Part shown: in pieces, positions 36,609 through 48,404 of the stretch
Layout of the letters: every line of letters begins with the position of its first letter
Position numbering within the stretch: position 1 is the stretch's first letter
Assembly (NCBI GenBank): GCA_904066235.2
Contig: CAJFCV020000001.1
Span: 4,960,001-5,024,000, forward strand
Direction of reading: 5' to 3'
Length of the DNA: 64,000 nucleotides
Source: Bursaphelenchus xylophilus
Lineage: Eukaryota > Nematoda > Chromadorea > Rhabditida > Aphelenchoididae
Notes under the pieces: model-generated
Database searches by the model: none
The model's input: only the letters and a program-made list of their open reading frames with translations
Told to the model about the DNA's origin: nothing
Position numbers and translations under genes: made by a program

Positions 36609-37426
36609 TCAATCCTCAGCCGAGAACACCTCATCAAAGTGTTTGAGTTCGTGTCCGTCTTTGCTGCAGCCAAGAGTAACTTGGAAAGTGTTCTGACTGT
36701 TCCCCTTCTCGAAGATCCTCTTGTCCAAACGCCCTTTCAGATCAAATCTGCAACCGCTTCCCGGGGAGATTACATCCGAAACATAGGCGGAAGCAGCAAT
36801 GGCGTCAAGATATTGCAGACCAAAGTCTTCATCGTATTTTATCTCACATGGGAGTTTAAATGAAGGCCTAAAAAGTGTTGAAAAGCGAAAAAAATTAAAA
36901 ATTTTGGCCACAAGGCCCTTTAATGCCACTGCTTTCACTTACAGATTTCGGCATTGATCCTTGAGGGCTTTGAAGGGGTTAAAATTCTGTTGACGGGCGC
37001 TTCGCTTTTGTCTGAAGAAAGCCCTGAACGGAGCGGCCAATCGTTCGGCCAGATTTCTGACCGCCACCAAGTATGGATCATCGCTGCTCTCCAAACATCC
37101 TTCAACTTGATTTTCTGGTGGCATTTCGACAATCATGAAGGGAAGGAAGAATGAAAAGATGCTCGAATTATATTGCAGTAGATCAACATCATCGGACAAA
37201 TAGAGAACTTTTTCGTCAGCGCATTTTAAGGAAGCGCTAACGGCTTGACGATGCTCTGGAGCGCTGGAAAAGGAGATCAACTTATAATTTGCGTGCTATG
37301 AGAATCTCAAATTTTATCTTCCACTTACACTGTATTCAAAAACGGAGTGAAGTCATGAACGGGCTTTGGTGGCGCTCCGAAAGCTGCGCCTAGAATAACA
37401 AAGGAGCAGAGAATGATTTTCAACAT
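36609..37426 (-). CDS. Secreted protein of unknown function, tandem paralogue 1
   Basis: Not a family I can name. Exons 37426-37329, 37263-36943, 36867-36609; about 225 aa. Signal peptide MLKIILCSFVILGAAFGAPP. The mature protein has an N-terminal APEHRQAVSASLKC region, a hydrophobic block SSIFSFFLPFMIV, an acidic ESSDDPYLVAVRNLAERL helix, a dibasic-rich linker (RQKRSARQQ) that might be a proprotein-processing site, then the C-terminal part with SPGSGC and GRLDKRIFEKGNS. About five cysteines in the mature part match those of the neighbour. Exon 3 is 259 nt in both copies. The gene lies 380 bases from its paralogue on the same strand, a local duplication. Confidence 0.75.
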
Positions 37427-37804
37427 CCTGCAGTGTGATTTGAGCCTCGATATTTTTTGCTTTTATAACATTTTTTGACATTTCCACAGCATTTTGGAGA
37501 GCTTGATTTTCGGCCGCAGAATGACTAACTTGATTAATAATAATTTTAGTTCATTGGACATAGAAAAAGACGTGTGATTTTTGGAAAATTGTGGAAAACA
37601 ACATGCCTTAATTAGGGATACCTACAAAATAAAATAAAGGCAATTCTCTAACTTCCAGAAGACGGAACCGCCTTTCAACAAAGTCGTCAGTTTTTTGCCG
37701 CCGAATATGTTCAGGTTGACAAAACAACAGGCGCAAATGGTACTGGATAAAAGGTGTAACAAGTTGAAGAAAGGTTTATTTTGTTATTTTTCAACCAAGA
37801 AAAT

Positions 37805-38636
37805 TCAAGTGCTTTGGGCAAAAGCAGCGTTAAACTCATCGAAAGAGGTGCTGTTGCTAACACATCCTTGAGTTACCTGGAACTTCTCCCGGCTATTTCC
37901 TTTCTTGAAAATTCTTTTGTCCAATCGGCCATCCAATCCGAGCCGACAAGCACTTCCAGGGGCAATCACATCGGCGATATAAGAGGAAGCGGCCAAGGTG
38001 TCGCTGTAGCGGATGTTGAAGTCTTCCGAGAATTTGGGTTCACATGGAACGTAGTAGTCGGGGCTGAAAATATGATGACGGGTAATATTTCTATTTTTTG
38101 CAAAGCTTGGCGTTTTATTGCTATCAAACTTACAGACTTCCGCACTGATCCCTTATCGACTGGAACGGGTTCATGTTCAACTTTTTGGCCTCTCTTTTTG
38201 GTCGCCGCTTAAAGAAAGGTCTGAACGGCTCGGCAAGCCTCTCAGCTAGATTTCGAACAGCCACCAAATACTCATCATCGCTTGCTTCAAGACACTCATG
38301 GGCGGGATATTCAGGAAGATCAAACATCATGAAGGGGAGGAAGAACGTGAAAATACTCGAGTTTGTTTCGATCTGCTCAATGTCATCGACATCGGCCACG
38401 TGGAGAACCATCTTATCGAGGCATTTCAGCGCAGTCCCAACGGCTTCGCGATGGTCGGGAGACCTGAAATTTGAAATATTTTCGACCGAAATACGGCACA
38501 AAAAAAAGTAGTCAAACGTTGGTTTCACAACTTACACAGTATCCAAATATTTACTATAATCATGTTCTGGGCTTTTTGTAGGCGCTCCGTAAACTAGGCC
38601 AATAAATAACGACAGAAGAAGAATACGTTCAAACAT
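37805..38636 (-). CDS. Secreted protein of unknown function, tandem paralogue 2
   Basis: Exons 38636-38536, 38463-38134, 38063-37805; about 229 aa. Signal peptide MFERILLLSLFIGLVYG, then APTKSPEHDY. Shares with its neighbour the SPDHREAV...LKC start, the SSIFTFFLPFMM block, EASDDEYLVAVRNLAERL, a basic linker (KRRPKREAKK), NPFQSIRDQC, a VPCEPKFSEDF segment and IAPGSAC...GRLDKRIFKKGN. Conservation of splice phases and of the Cys positions across both copies supports the models. The helical, Cys-linked, secreted design with a basic linker could suit a processed effector, antimicrobial or lipid-binding protein; none of these is shown. It is divergently arranged with the mucin-like gene, with 420 bases between the starts. 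Confidence 0.78.
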
Positions 38637-39056
38637 TGTGAAGAATGAAGATTGGAGATTATAATTTGTGTTTTTATACTCTTCTTGATGAAACATTAGA
38701 CTCACATAAGGATGATTTGATTTGTGGCGCTGAATGACTAACATCTTCCATTTTTTAATTGAAGCATATACGAGGCGTGATTCGCCTGAAAGCTTTCACA
38801 TTTCGGTCGCACCTCAAAAGCCTTTGCCATAATATTCGCAAGTTTGGAAGACATATTAGCCAATTTTGCTAAACTCCAAAAACATCAAAAAAATCGGGCA
38901 AGATTCCCGCGATTTTTCAAAAATTTGCATTAGAATTGGAAAAAAAGAAATTGTCCAAAATGCCAATTCCTGGAAGACCGGTCATTCGCTTCCCGTCTCT
39001 CTCGTTGAGGACGGCCGAATTCAACTCCTCGTATTTCCTGCGCAAGCTTGTCCACC

Positions 39057-40787
39057 ATGAACTGTCGGCGTTTGGCCCTTCTGATAGCCATAATCGCCGT
39101 TTGTGCGCTCTCCGCACCGCATCCCACGGGCGATGGAAATGGCCCTGTAAGCAATGGGGGCCAGCCGTCTGGAGGAAACCAAGGCCCTGCGGTTGGCACT
39201 GGAGCAACCACCAAAAGCCGTAAGTCTAGCGGGTCTGCGATGTTTAGCTGTGAATTGTTTGACATATTTTGTCGCGATTTTAGTGGTTTATTTTATTTGT
39301 TTTAAGCCACCACGAAGGCACCGACCACTACCAAGACAACGACTCCCCAAGCTGCGCCACCCCTCACCCAACCCCATCCAACGCCACCCACCAATGGCTC
39401 GAATATTGACTCTAATTCCACTCGCCCCACGACGACCCCCACGAGAGGAACCACCAAGACAACGGCGGCCGGGGCTAACCGCACCGCTACGACCACAACC
39501 CCCACAGCAGGAACCAATACGACGGCGGGCACGGCCAACGAAACCACCACCACAAGCACTACGGCGAGAACAAATACCACGACGACGATAGAGACCAATT
39601 CCACGGCCACTACCAATTCCTCGACGATGACGACAACAACAAGAACAAGAGCAACGAGCAAAGCAACAAAAAGAACCAGACCGACTCCAGCTCCAGTTGT
39701 TCATGTAGGCCTGGGAAGAATGGGAGTCTTTTTTGGTGACAGCTCTTTATTGTCATCGTATTTTTATTATTTATCCATGCTCTTATACATCCATACCTTT
39801 GCAATTGCAGTCCATGTCCGCCGGTGAAGTGATTAGCTACGTTCTTGTTGGATTGATGGTCGTCGGCGGCGTTTCGGCGTTGCTCTTCGCCTACTTCCGC
39901 TGTTTCAGGCACAGGAACACGCCGGCCGCCAACTACACCGCCGGTACGGCTCCCAATAACCCGGCCCCTCTTAAAACAACCCTCGCCGGCACGGCCTCCG
40001 CCGATCGTGTCTCTACCGGTCATCGCCCCACCGGCCACGCCCCTGCTACGAAAAACAAGACGGAAGAGGGAAGTCCGGGGCCGTGGCAGACCAAGTATGA
40101 GGACAAGCCCGACTTGACCGGCCCCGAGCACTTGGATGTGAACAAGATCCGGTTCAGGGGCCCGATGAAGATCCCGAACATCATCGTTCCCATCTCTGTA
40201 AGTCTGGGGGAGGGCTTGTTAATCTCTTTCGGCTGGAAAATTGAGGCACGTCAATCCAAAATAGAAGAAAAAATTTCCCGCCCCTTTTTTGGTGATTCGT
40301 TCAAAATCCGATAAAACGCATTTTCTTATCTTTCTTCTTCCTTTTCGAGAAAAAAACAATTATTTCGGGCGAGAAAAAGTGCCGATAATTTCGCGACATT
40401 TCGTCTCTCTTTTAAACCAATGAAAACGGTACGAAGTTTCGAAACGGTTCAGGAAATGCGCTGGATTGACGTGTGAGGCCATTTCTTTGAGATGGCCCGG
40501 TTAGACGGCCATTTTTACGATTTAGGGTTTGCAAAACATGATTTTATTTTTTTCATTCATGTTTTCAGGCGGATGAAGACGATTCAAAAATCCCGGACCT
40601 CCTCCCCAACGAACATTTTGAAATTGACGAGAACCTGAACGAAGCCATCGAAATTGGGTCCGAAGTGGAGTCGGTTGTAGACCTGCAGGGCAACGTGGTC
40701 CGTCCGCCTCGCCCTCCGGCTCCATCGCCTCCTCGCCGAAACCGTGCCGATGGAAACCCCAACCAACTCCAAGTCATCCGTGACTAG
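39057..40787 (+). CDS. Thr-rich mucin-like type I membrane protein
   Basis: Predicted cell-surface mucin. Exons 39057-39219, 39307-39704, 39811-40197, 40569-40787; about 388 aa. Signal peptide MNCRRLALLIAIIAVCALSA, a Gly/Asn/Pro segment, then exon 2 with a Thr/Pro/Ser-rich domain of about 130 residues (runs such as TTTTSTTART) and many N-x-S/T sites (NGS, NST, NRT, NTT, NET, NSS), expected to be O- and N-glycosylated. Exon 3 starts with one transmembrane helix (VISYVLVGLMVVGGVSALLF) followed by CFRHR as the stop-transfer. The roughly 170-residue cytoplasmic tail contains DKPDLTGPEHLD, acidic ADEDDSKIPDLLP and a Pro-rich PPRPPAPSPPRR that could bind SH3 domains. AATAAA follows about 50 bases past the stop. 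Intron 3 carries a 227-bp MITE. Ligand and role are unknown. Confidence 0.8.
40247..40473. mobile_element. MITE in mucin-gene intron 3 (5-bp target duplication)
   Basis: Starts CACGTCAATCCA and ends TGGATTGACGTG, perfect 12-bp inverted ends. It is flanked by TGAGG on both sides (40242-40246 and 40474-40478). A second copy with the same ends lies at 47065-47302. No coding capacity. Confidence 0.88.
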
Positions 40788-41030
40788 TTGCGAGTGGAAT
40801 CACTGACTTCGAATCAACTCAGCTTCTTTTTTTGAGTGGATAATAAACTAATATTGTTGGCCTTCACTTTTTTTATCATTGCGATTTTCGAGGTAATACA
40901 ATGTTATTTGAAATTGGCAGAGATGGGAATGACATTGATTGTGGAAGGTGCTAGAAGAGTTTGAGAACTGAAAAAGGTTTTACTTTGAGATCAACTACTA
41001 TGTACATATATACACATATAAAATATTTAA

Positions 41031-42425
41031 TCATGGAAAAGGGGGTATATATTCTCTACATTTCTTTGACGTATCCACCAAATCAGCATACCTTTTATGG
41101 AGAATATTGTGCACCGAGGTCTTTTGTCCAGTACTGTTCCCACGAGTCGTTGAAATTGTCCCTATCGCTGGGATTCGAACAACCTTCCTCAAAACTCTGA
41201 CCACGCCTTGCCGATACCTTCGATAAAACGTTAATGTAAAGATCATTAGAAATGTGGGGTAGGTGTAAAAAACTCGGTAGACGATGTAATTTCCCATTGC
41301 TTGGTCCTCTATCCTTAGGCTTAACTTGGCAAAAACAGTCGGAATCACAAACCACACAACCTCGGCCACCTGTTCAATGACCAGGCCAAAGATCAGGAGT
41401 TTGTACATCTCCTTTGTGCGGATCGATAACTTGTTTTGTGGGTCGCTTTGGAAGCGATGGCATTGGATTGTGCACCATGTTCCAACGAGAAGTGTCAGTG
41501 GATACACAAGCACGGGAAACACTGTGAAGAACACGTGCTCCTAAAGTGATTTTAATAGGTGTACAACTACCCCTCTCTTTCAAACAAAGCTCATTGAATA
41601 CCTTAATCTTGACCCATCTTACCGATAGCGAAGTCATCGGGTGCTCGGTAAAATACTTCTTCAGCTCCATATTTGTCTCTGGATATTCCCTTTGGAATTC
41701 CCTCCCATCTTCAGCTGCAAATCGATCATCCCAAAACGTAAACAGTGACACGATCCCAAATACATTCAGCATAAAAATAAAAAAGTAATTGTGAGATAGC
41801 AGAGCTAGTAACCTTGGTTTGTCCGTACCTTGAGCGTAACGGTAGATGAAGCGGAAAAGCGTTACAATCACGTGCATTGCGAAGAAACAAAAGGAAGCGC
41901 ATTGTACATACATGTGGTAGTTTGATGTCTGAAAGGAATATGTTTAAAAACGCATGTTTAGTTAAACATTGAATAAAATACATATTAGAGTTCATGATAT
42001 CATCATACCGAATCTTACCGGAAAATATTCAAAAATTCCTCGGAAAAGAGTGACATTATATTCATTGAAGACTTCAATCTCGTAAGTCGATACTATCAAC
42101 AAGTAGAAAAACATGTTGGTGATTGATGATACCATATACCTGAAAAAGGTCTTATGCAGTAATGAAATAAAGTCACATCATCCTTTATTTTAACGTAATT
42201 TTAAAGCCAAAGAGAGTACATTTAAAGTAAGGAATTTCAAAGAAAAGTCGAGTCATACCATTTATAAGCTCCGATGGTCTCTCTTGAATATCCAAGAATA
42301 ATATAAACGGTAAATGTGTAAAGTATTCCATTCGTGATTTGAATAATCCAGGCGTAGACCACAAATAAAACTCTAACTTTTTCCGACGCCAGCGAGTAAT
42401 TGTAAACAGTTATATTCGAAGCCAT
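41031..42425 (-). CDS. Seven-transmembrane chemoreceptor (receptor A, Str-superfamily-like)
   Basis: Probable nematode chemosensory GPCR. Exons 42425-42259, 42139-42019, 41928-41623 and 41540-41031; about 367 aa, the longest of the cluster. TM1 lies in exon 1 (VLFVVYAWIIQITNGILY), TM2 in exon 2, TM3-4 in exon 3 with the FIYRYAQGT motif at the inner end of TM3, and TM5-7 in exon 4. TM6 has MYKLLIFGLVIEQVAE and TM7 has YPTFLMIFTLTFYRRYRQG, resembling the Str/Srh-type ends of TM6 and TM7. The C-tail is longer than in relatives (ends KKCREYIPPFP). Exon 2 is exactly 121 nt and exon 3 306 nt as in the other minus-strand receptors. It is convergent with the mucin gene. Confidence 0.82.
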
Positions 42426-43076
42426 AATGGAGCTACAATTAGAGCTGTTGCGTTAAATGCACCTCTGTTTTCTGTGCAATGTACATATATAGCTCTACCT
42501 TAACACAAACGCTCATCTCACGTGACGGTTTTGTGTCATATCTTGGTAGTTAGAGTGGTATTGTATTTATAATATAATAGAACAATGAAATTAAAGTTTT
42601 GTCCGTAATATTTTATTTATTAGGATTTAAAGTTTTGCGGAGTAACTTTTGTGATAGCAGTCCAGGTTGAAACAGGTGCATTTTTACTGGGAACAAAGGC
42701 CATATGAGGTCGTTCTCAGAACTTGACAGAGATATGAATAACGTTGACCATTCGGGGTTGTAGGTGGCTCTGCTTGCTAGAAATGATTGATTAAATTTTA
42801 TAGAGAGCATCATTTCACATACTCACTCTTCGAACAAGATTGATAAACGTTGAAGGTGGATTTACCTCGTGTGAACAGCTTTATGTACAGATGGATTGTG
42901 TACACTGTTATTTTCAGTCGTTGGAACCACCCATTTCCGAGCTATATTCACTTTGTGACGCTACTATATATTCTGATCCGATTATCGAGTCTGATCAATT
43001 CAGGATTTTCCCAGAAAACATTATGAAGAGCTTTTCAGTTTAGTTCTTCGATGAACACCTACGAGTGTCTTATACG
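42426..43076. other. Intergenic, no firm gene
   Basis: Holds a 66-codon frame on the minus strand (42613-42813) and a 67-codon frame on the plus strand (42840-43043), neither with splice support or recognisable motif. The sequence may include decayed receptor DNA. Confidence 0.35.
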
Positions 43077-44278
43077 TTAGCTAATCTTGGTGACGGAGAC
43101 TCCGTTGTTCGAAGTTGGCACAGCCGGCGAATTAACCTTCCAGAAGACGCTATAAACTTTCTTGACTCCCTCCCGATATCGGCGGTAAAACACCAACGTA
43201 AAAACCATGACGAAAGTCGGATACAAATAAAATGTTCGGTAGAGAATGTAATAAGCCGCGACCTGGTCTTCAACATCAAAAAAGAATCCAATGGACAGAA
43301 AAGGAACTATAAACCAATAAAATTCAGCGCTTTGCTCAATTAGAAGGCCAACGATTAGAAGGCGATACATTTGACGAGTGCGTTGACTGAAATTGTCCTT
43401 AGGATACCGGTAACACCTCCAAGTACACCATAAACCAAAAAGAAGAGATAGGGGGTAGAGAATGAATCTGAAGAGGCTTCCGAGGTGTTGATACTGAAAA
43501 GGAACAGGTAATCATGCGTTGTACCGGCAAAACGTCTCATTCACAGCCGTGTCTACACTTTACCTTGACTACAAAGACCGTATGCGATTTGAAATAGCTC
43601 TTCATTGCCGGATTGGTAGTTGGGTAATCCAATTGAAACTCTTTCCCGGACTCTGCAGAATTCCCGATCTCAATAATTGAAACGGTCGAAATAAAAACGT
43701 TCAGAACAAACAAAGCGGCGAAGAAAAGTCTATGAGACATCAGTTTCAACAACCGTAATTGCCGAGTGCTTTGTGCATAGCGGAAGGCAAAACGACAAAA
43801 TGTTATAACGATATGCATGTCGTATAAGGAGTAACTGACAGCTGAGAAGTAACCGACATAGTCGGACAACTGAAAGATTTATTTTTACCATAATTTTTGC
43901 AAGTTTTTTGACATTGATCAATAAAAGATTACCTCAAAATAATCGATGATTCCCCTTGCAACGGAACAATTCTCTGCGGGAAAAATCTCAATCTCATAGC
44001 TTGCCATGATCATCAAGAAGAAAATAATGTTTACAATCGACCATAATATATACCTTAAATGGAAAGGGTGTAAGTAATTTAGGGTGTTTATGTTGGCCTG
44101 AAATTACTTACCATTTATAAGTCCCCACGATATCCTTGGACCACTTTAACACAATATACAATGTAAACAGGAATAAAAAGGAATTAAATATTTGAACAAT
44201 CCAGGTGTACACAGCAAAATAAGACTTCACATCCTCAGGCAGTAAGCGGTGATTGATCACAGTAATATTATAACTCAT
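43077..44278 (-). CDS. Seven-transmembrane chemoreceptor (receptor B, twin of C)
   Basis: Exons 44278-44112, 44053-43933, 43869-43564, 43493-43077; about 336 aa. Shows the same seven hydrophobic segments and motifs as its relatives: FAVYTWIVQIFNSFLF in TM1, FRYAQSTRQ after TM3, MYRLLIVGLLIEQSAEF in TM6 and YPTFVMVFTLVFYRRYREG in TM7. It is nearly identical to receptor C over most of exon 4, but has a 9-base in-frame deletion (CYRYPKDN against CYRFRRHPKNN) just before TM6 and stops earlier, after SVTKIS. Receptor function is known for the superfamily only; the ligand is unknown. Confidence 0.82.
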
Positions 44279-44696
44279 GGTCTAAAGAGCCAAGAATCTA
44301 ATTTTTGAGTTACATAAACACTCATTGTTTTTACGGCTTAATTTGTATTATATCCAGAAGGATCTTCGTACCGGAAATTTTAAATTGTTTGGGTGTTGTA
44401 GTCATGGGCGGAATAACTACAATAGTAACATGGTAGCGATAGAAGTCCTTGTTACCATCGTTGAATATTCAGTTCGAACAATTAGGCCTCACAGCCCGTG
44501 ACCTTAAAAAGCTTTATCTGGCCTAGGCAACGCTCTTATTACACCGGCTGTTACCGTTAGGCTTAAGCCTCGCATCAGAACTTCTAATTTTTGTTGTCAG
44601 TCTTACTATATGTAAATTGATCACTGTCCGTCGGACTTTAGGTTTGTTTATTCGAAAGCTTGAAATCTTTGGTCTAACATATTATATTTCACAGAG

Positions 44697-45926
44697 TCAA
44701 GGAGTAACCTTAGCTATGGTAACTCCTTGACTAATCTTGGTGACGGAAAATCCGTTGTTCGAAGTCGTCACAGTTGGCGAATTAACCTTCCAAAAGGCGC
44801 TATAAACTTTCTTGACTCCCTCCCGATATCGGCGGTAAAACACCAACGTAAAAACCATGACGAAAGTCGGATACAAATAAAATGTTCGGTAGAGAATGTA
44901 ATAAGCCGCGACCTGGTCTTCAACATCAAAAAAGAATCCAATGGACAGAAACGGAACTATAAACCAATAAAATTCAGCGCTTTGCTCAATTAGAAGGCCA
45001 ACGATTAGAAGGCGATACATTTGGCGAGTACGTTGGCTGAAATTGTTCTTAGGATGCCTTCGAAATCGGTAACACCTCCACGTACACCATAAACCGGAGA
45101 GCAGAGAAAGGGGGAAGAGGATAAATCTGAAGATAGTCACAAAGTGTTGATTCTGAAAAAAAAATAAATAATCGTGGTTTGTACCAGTGAAACGTCTCAT
45201 ACGGTGTCGACTCCACACCTTACCTTTACTACAAGGACGGTATGCGAAGTGAAATAGCTCTTCATTGCCGGATTGTTGCTTGGGTATTCCAATTGAAACT
45301 CCTTCCCATGCTTTGCAGAATCCCCGATCTCAATAATTGAAACGATAACAAGAAAAACGTTCAGAACCAACAAAGCGGTGAAGAAGAGCCGATGAGACAT
45401 TAATTTCAGCAACCGTATTTGCTGAGTGCTTTGTGCATAGCGGAAGGCAAAACGACAAAAAGTTATGATGATATGCATCTCGTAGAAGGAGTAACTGACG
45501 GCTGAGAAGTAGCCACCATAGTCAGACAGCTGAAAGATTCATTTTTATCATAATTTTCGTTAGTTTCTTGACATTGATCAATAAAATTTACCTGAAAATA
45601 ATCGATGATTCCCCTTGCAACGGAACAATTCTCTGCGGGAAAAATCTCAATCTCATAGCTTGCCATGATCATCAAGAAGAAAAGAATGTTTACAATGGAC
45701 CATAATATATACCTGGAAAAATGGAATTTGGGGTTTTATGTTGATTTGGAACTACTTACCACTTGTAAGTCCCCACGGCATCCTTTGACCACTTTAGCAC
45801 AATATACAATGTAAACAGGAATAAAAATGCATTCGATATTTGAACAATCCAGGTGTACACAACAAAGTAAGCCTTCAAATCCTCAGGCAGTAAGCGGTGA
45901 TTAAGCACAGTAATATTATAACGCAT
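44697..45926 (-). CDS. Seven-transmembrane chemoreceptor (receptor C, twin of B)
   Basis: Exons 45926-45760, 45712-45592, 45529-45224, 45152-44697; about 349 aa. Exon 1-3 lengths (167, 121, 306 nt) equal those of receptors A and B. Inner-loop motif FRYAQSTQQ, TM6 MYRLLIVGLLIEQSAEF, TM7 YPTFVMVFTLVFYRRYREG. The tail is 10 residues longer than B (ends QGVTIAKVTP). The duplicated block includes about 350 bases upstream of each start, so B and C came from one recent tandem duplication of roughly 1.6 kb. Confidence 0.83.
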
Positions 45927-46808
45927 GGTCTAATGAGCCAAGAATCTAATGTTTGAGTTACACAAACAATTTCTTTTCACGGCTCTATTTGTATCATACC
46001 CAGAAGGATCTTTGTATCCGACGTTTGTCTTTTGAAGGGTTTTCAATAAAATTAAAAGGGCGGAATAACTACAATGGTAACATGTGTAGCGATAGAAGTG
46101 CTTGTGACGATCGTTGAATATTCTAGCGCGTAACTTACACAAGACCTTACTGGCATCTTGCAAACCTTTATGAACATCATCGATTTCTTGACAAGCTTTG
46201 TCTTGTCTACAGAAAAACTCTTATTATGCTGGCTGTAACCGGTAGGCTTAAGCTTGGCATCAGAACTTCTCATTTTTGTTCTAATCGTAAGTCTTATCCT
46301 TATCACTAGTTTTCAGCTTCTGATTTCAATGTGGTCGCATGGAAAGAACCTAGACATCATCTTATTTGCAATTCACTTTGATTCTTGTACCATTTCATTT
46401 CAATACCTAAAGCAACAAGACACATACGGATTATAATTTTTACTGCGAGTAAAAACACACATTTCTGCTAGAAAAAATTGTGTACAATTTCTGACGGCAT
46501 TGCTAGTGAAGTTTGGAGTCGTATCGCGAAAAAATGCGTGTCGCTTGGGTAAAACGGCAACAAACGCAGAGAGGCCAAGAGCCATGTGTAGTTGCAACTG
46601 TAAGACGATTCCTCCAGAGCCATTTCCGTTGAACAGATGAAAGCCAATACTTGTCCATATCTAAGTCGATGTTTGAAAGTTCACAGAATTCTAAATTAAG
46701 TCTGACCTCTTACACAGGTTGGAAATTTCTTTTTTTACCTTTGACGACATAAAGAAATTAAATTTAGCCCTTTGACTGTAGAAAATAGTATAAATTTTGT
46801 GTTTTCCA
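45927..46808. other. Divergent intergenic region between receptors C and D
   Basis: The first ~350 bases match the upstream region of receptor B. No further gene is supported; it must contain the promoters of both receptors. Confidence 0.45.
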
Positions 46809-48404
46809 ATGATAACCTACAAAATACCTGTTTACGAAATTGATTTCCCATCGGAAACGTTTTTTCTCATCTCCACAACTTACTCATGGATTATAAATTT
46901 CTTCAACAGCTTTCTGATGGCCTTCACAATGTGGATTGTCCTCAAATATTCTCCGCCGGCCATGGGGACATACAAATGGTAAAGCTTTATTATGTTACAG
47001 GTTAAAGTTGTAGCAGTCTGTCGGGAAAATAACGTGGACTTGCTGCGCATTGGAATCGCCATCTCACGTCAATCCAAAGTAGAAGAAAGGATTTCCCGCC
47101 CTTTTTTGGTGATTCGTTCAAAACGAAATGTCACTATCCGATAAAACGCATTTTCTTATCTTTCTTCTTCCTTTTCGAGAAAAAACAATTATTTCGGGTG
47201 AGAAAAAGTGCCGATAATTTCGCGACATCTCGTCTCTCTTTAAAATCATTAAAAACGATACGAAGTTTCGAAACGGTTTAGGAAATGCGCTGGATTGACG
47301 TGCATCTCCGCTTTGGAGACGACGGCTGAGGATTTGGTACGAAACTGGGACGTGATATTTTGCTGCGACGAGCCCACATAATTATTTCCCCGACAGGCTA
47401 ATTTTTTAGGTATATTTCGGCTTCAATTCTCAGCGAATTCTTTTATGTACAGTTTCTGTTCAGCTACGATTACAGTCTGGTCTCCCCGTATAAAATCTGC
47501 GTTGGAGGTGGCATCCTAAATTTCTTTAAGGTAAAAAGCAGTGGAACAGTGCTGTTATAATATCATAGTCGAAAGAATACGACCATGACAATCGACCTTG
47601 CTTTAAGGTTTACTTCCAGAGCGAGACCCTCTTCAACGTTCTTCTCGGCATAAACTTTTCCTTGTTCCAAATGTACGTCCTCCTCATGTTGTGCCGTTTT
47701 CTGTTTCGCTACTTCCAAGGGACTGCCAAGGAAAGGCCGGCGAAAATAATGTCAGACAAAAAGTTTTTCGTTGCATTGGCTGTTGTCTTCATTTCCACCG
47801 CCGCCTTTAACGCCTACCGCTATGTTCAGTCGTTTTATGGCGGGAAGGACTATCAACTGCAGTTTCCTGATAACAACACAGCTCTGAAAGAATTCATCAT
47901 GTCCCACACAGTGTCTGTCCTAAACTCGGTAAGTTAAAAAGGCCTTAATCTTTTTATTATACATATGTGTCGACTTTCCAGTCCGATTCTTATATGCTTG
48001 CGTTTTCCTACTTGGTCTACCCAGCAATTGTTCTGGTCGGAACATTTTGCACTGTGCAATGCTACCGTTTCCAACACAATCCAGAAAATCGTATCAATGG
48101 GCGAACCAAGCGGATGTATTCAGTCCTAATCACCGGCCTGGCTATTGAACAAGCCGCCGAGGTTGTTTGGTATATGGTGCCTTACTTGGCAATTGTTGTA
48201 ATTGCGCCATACAGGAAAAAATTTGTTCTTTTCCATATCACGTATCGCTGGTTCTACGCCTATCCAACCTTCCAGATGATTTTTACATTGATGTTTTACC
48301 GCCGTTATCGGGTGGCGGCGATGGCGATTTGGGCGGATGTCGGTGCATATATCAACTCGGCCTCTGTTTCTGTAATGTCATCAGACAATGGGAGCGAGGG
48401 TTAG
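46809..48404 (+). CDS. Seven-transmembrane chemoreceptor (receptor D, plus-strand subfamily)
   Basis: Exons 46809-46978, 47410-47530, 47620-47928, 47982-48404; about 340 aa. The start ATG gives an exon 1 of 170 nt, as in receptors F and G. Subfamily marks: KIPVYEIDFPSE at the N-terminus, PPAMGTYKW at the exon 1 end, GGGILNFFK at the exon 2 end, FRYFQGTAKE after TM3, YQLQFPDNNTALKE in the second outer loop, MYSVLITGLAIEQAAE in TM6 and YPTFQMIFTLMFYRRYR in TM7. Intron 1 is large (431 nt) because a 238-bp MITE sits in it. Probably a sensory-neuron chemoreceptor by family; the ligand is unknown. Confidence 0.84.
47065..47302. mobile_element. MITE in receptor D intron 1 (second copy)
   Basis: Same 12-bp ends as the 40247-40473 element (CACGTCAATCCA / TGGATTGACGTG) and closely similar throughout, with an extra ~10 bases internally. 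Flanked by CATCT at 47060-47064 and 47303-47307. Confidence 0.88.

Noticed and set aside
48049..48057. GCACTGTGC inside receptor D
   Set aside because: It encodes the conserved FCTVQCY segment, so it was not counted among the noncoding palindromes.
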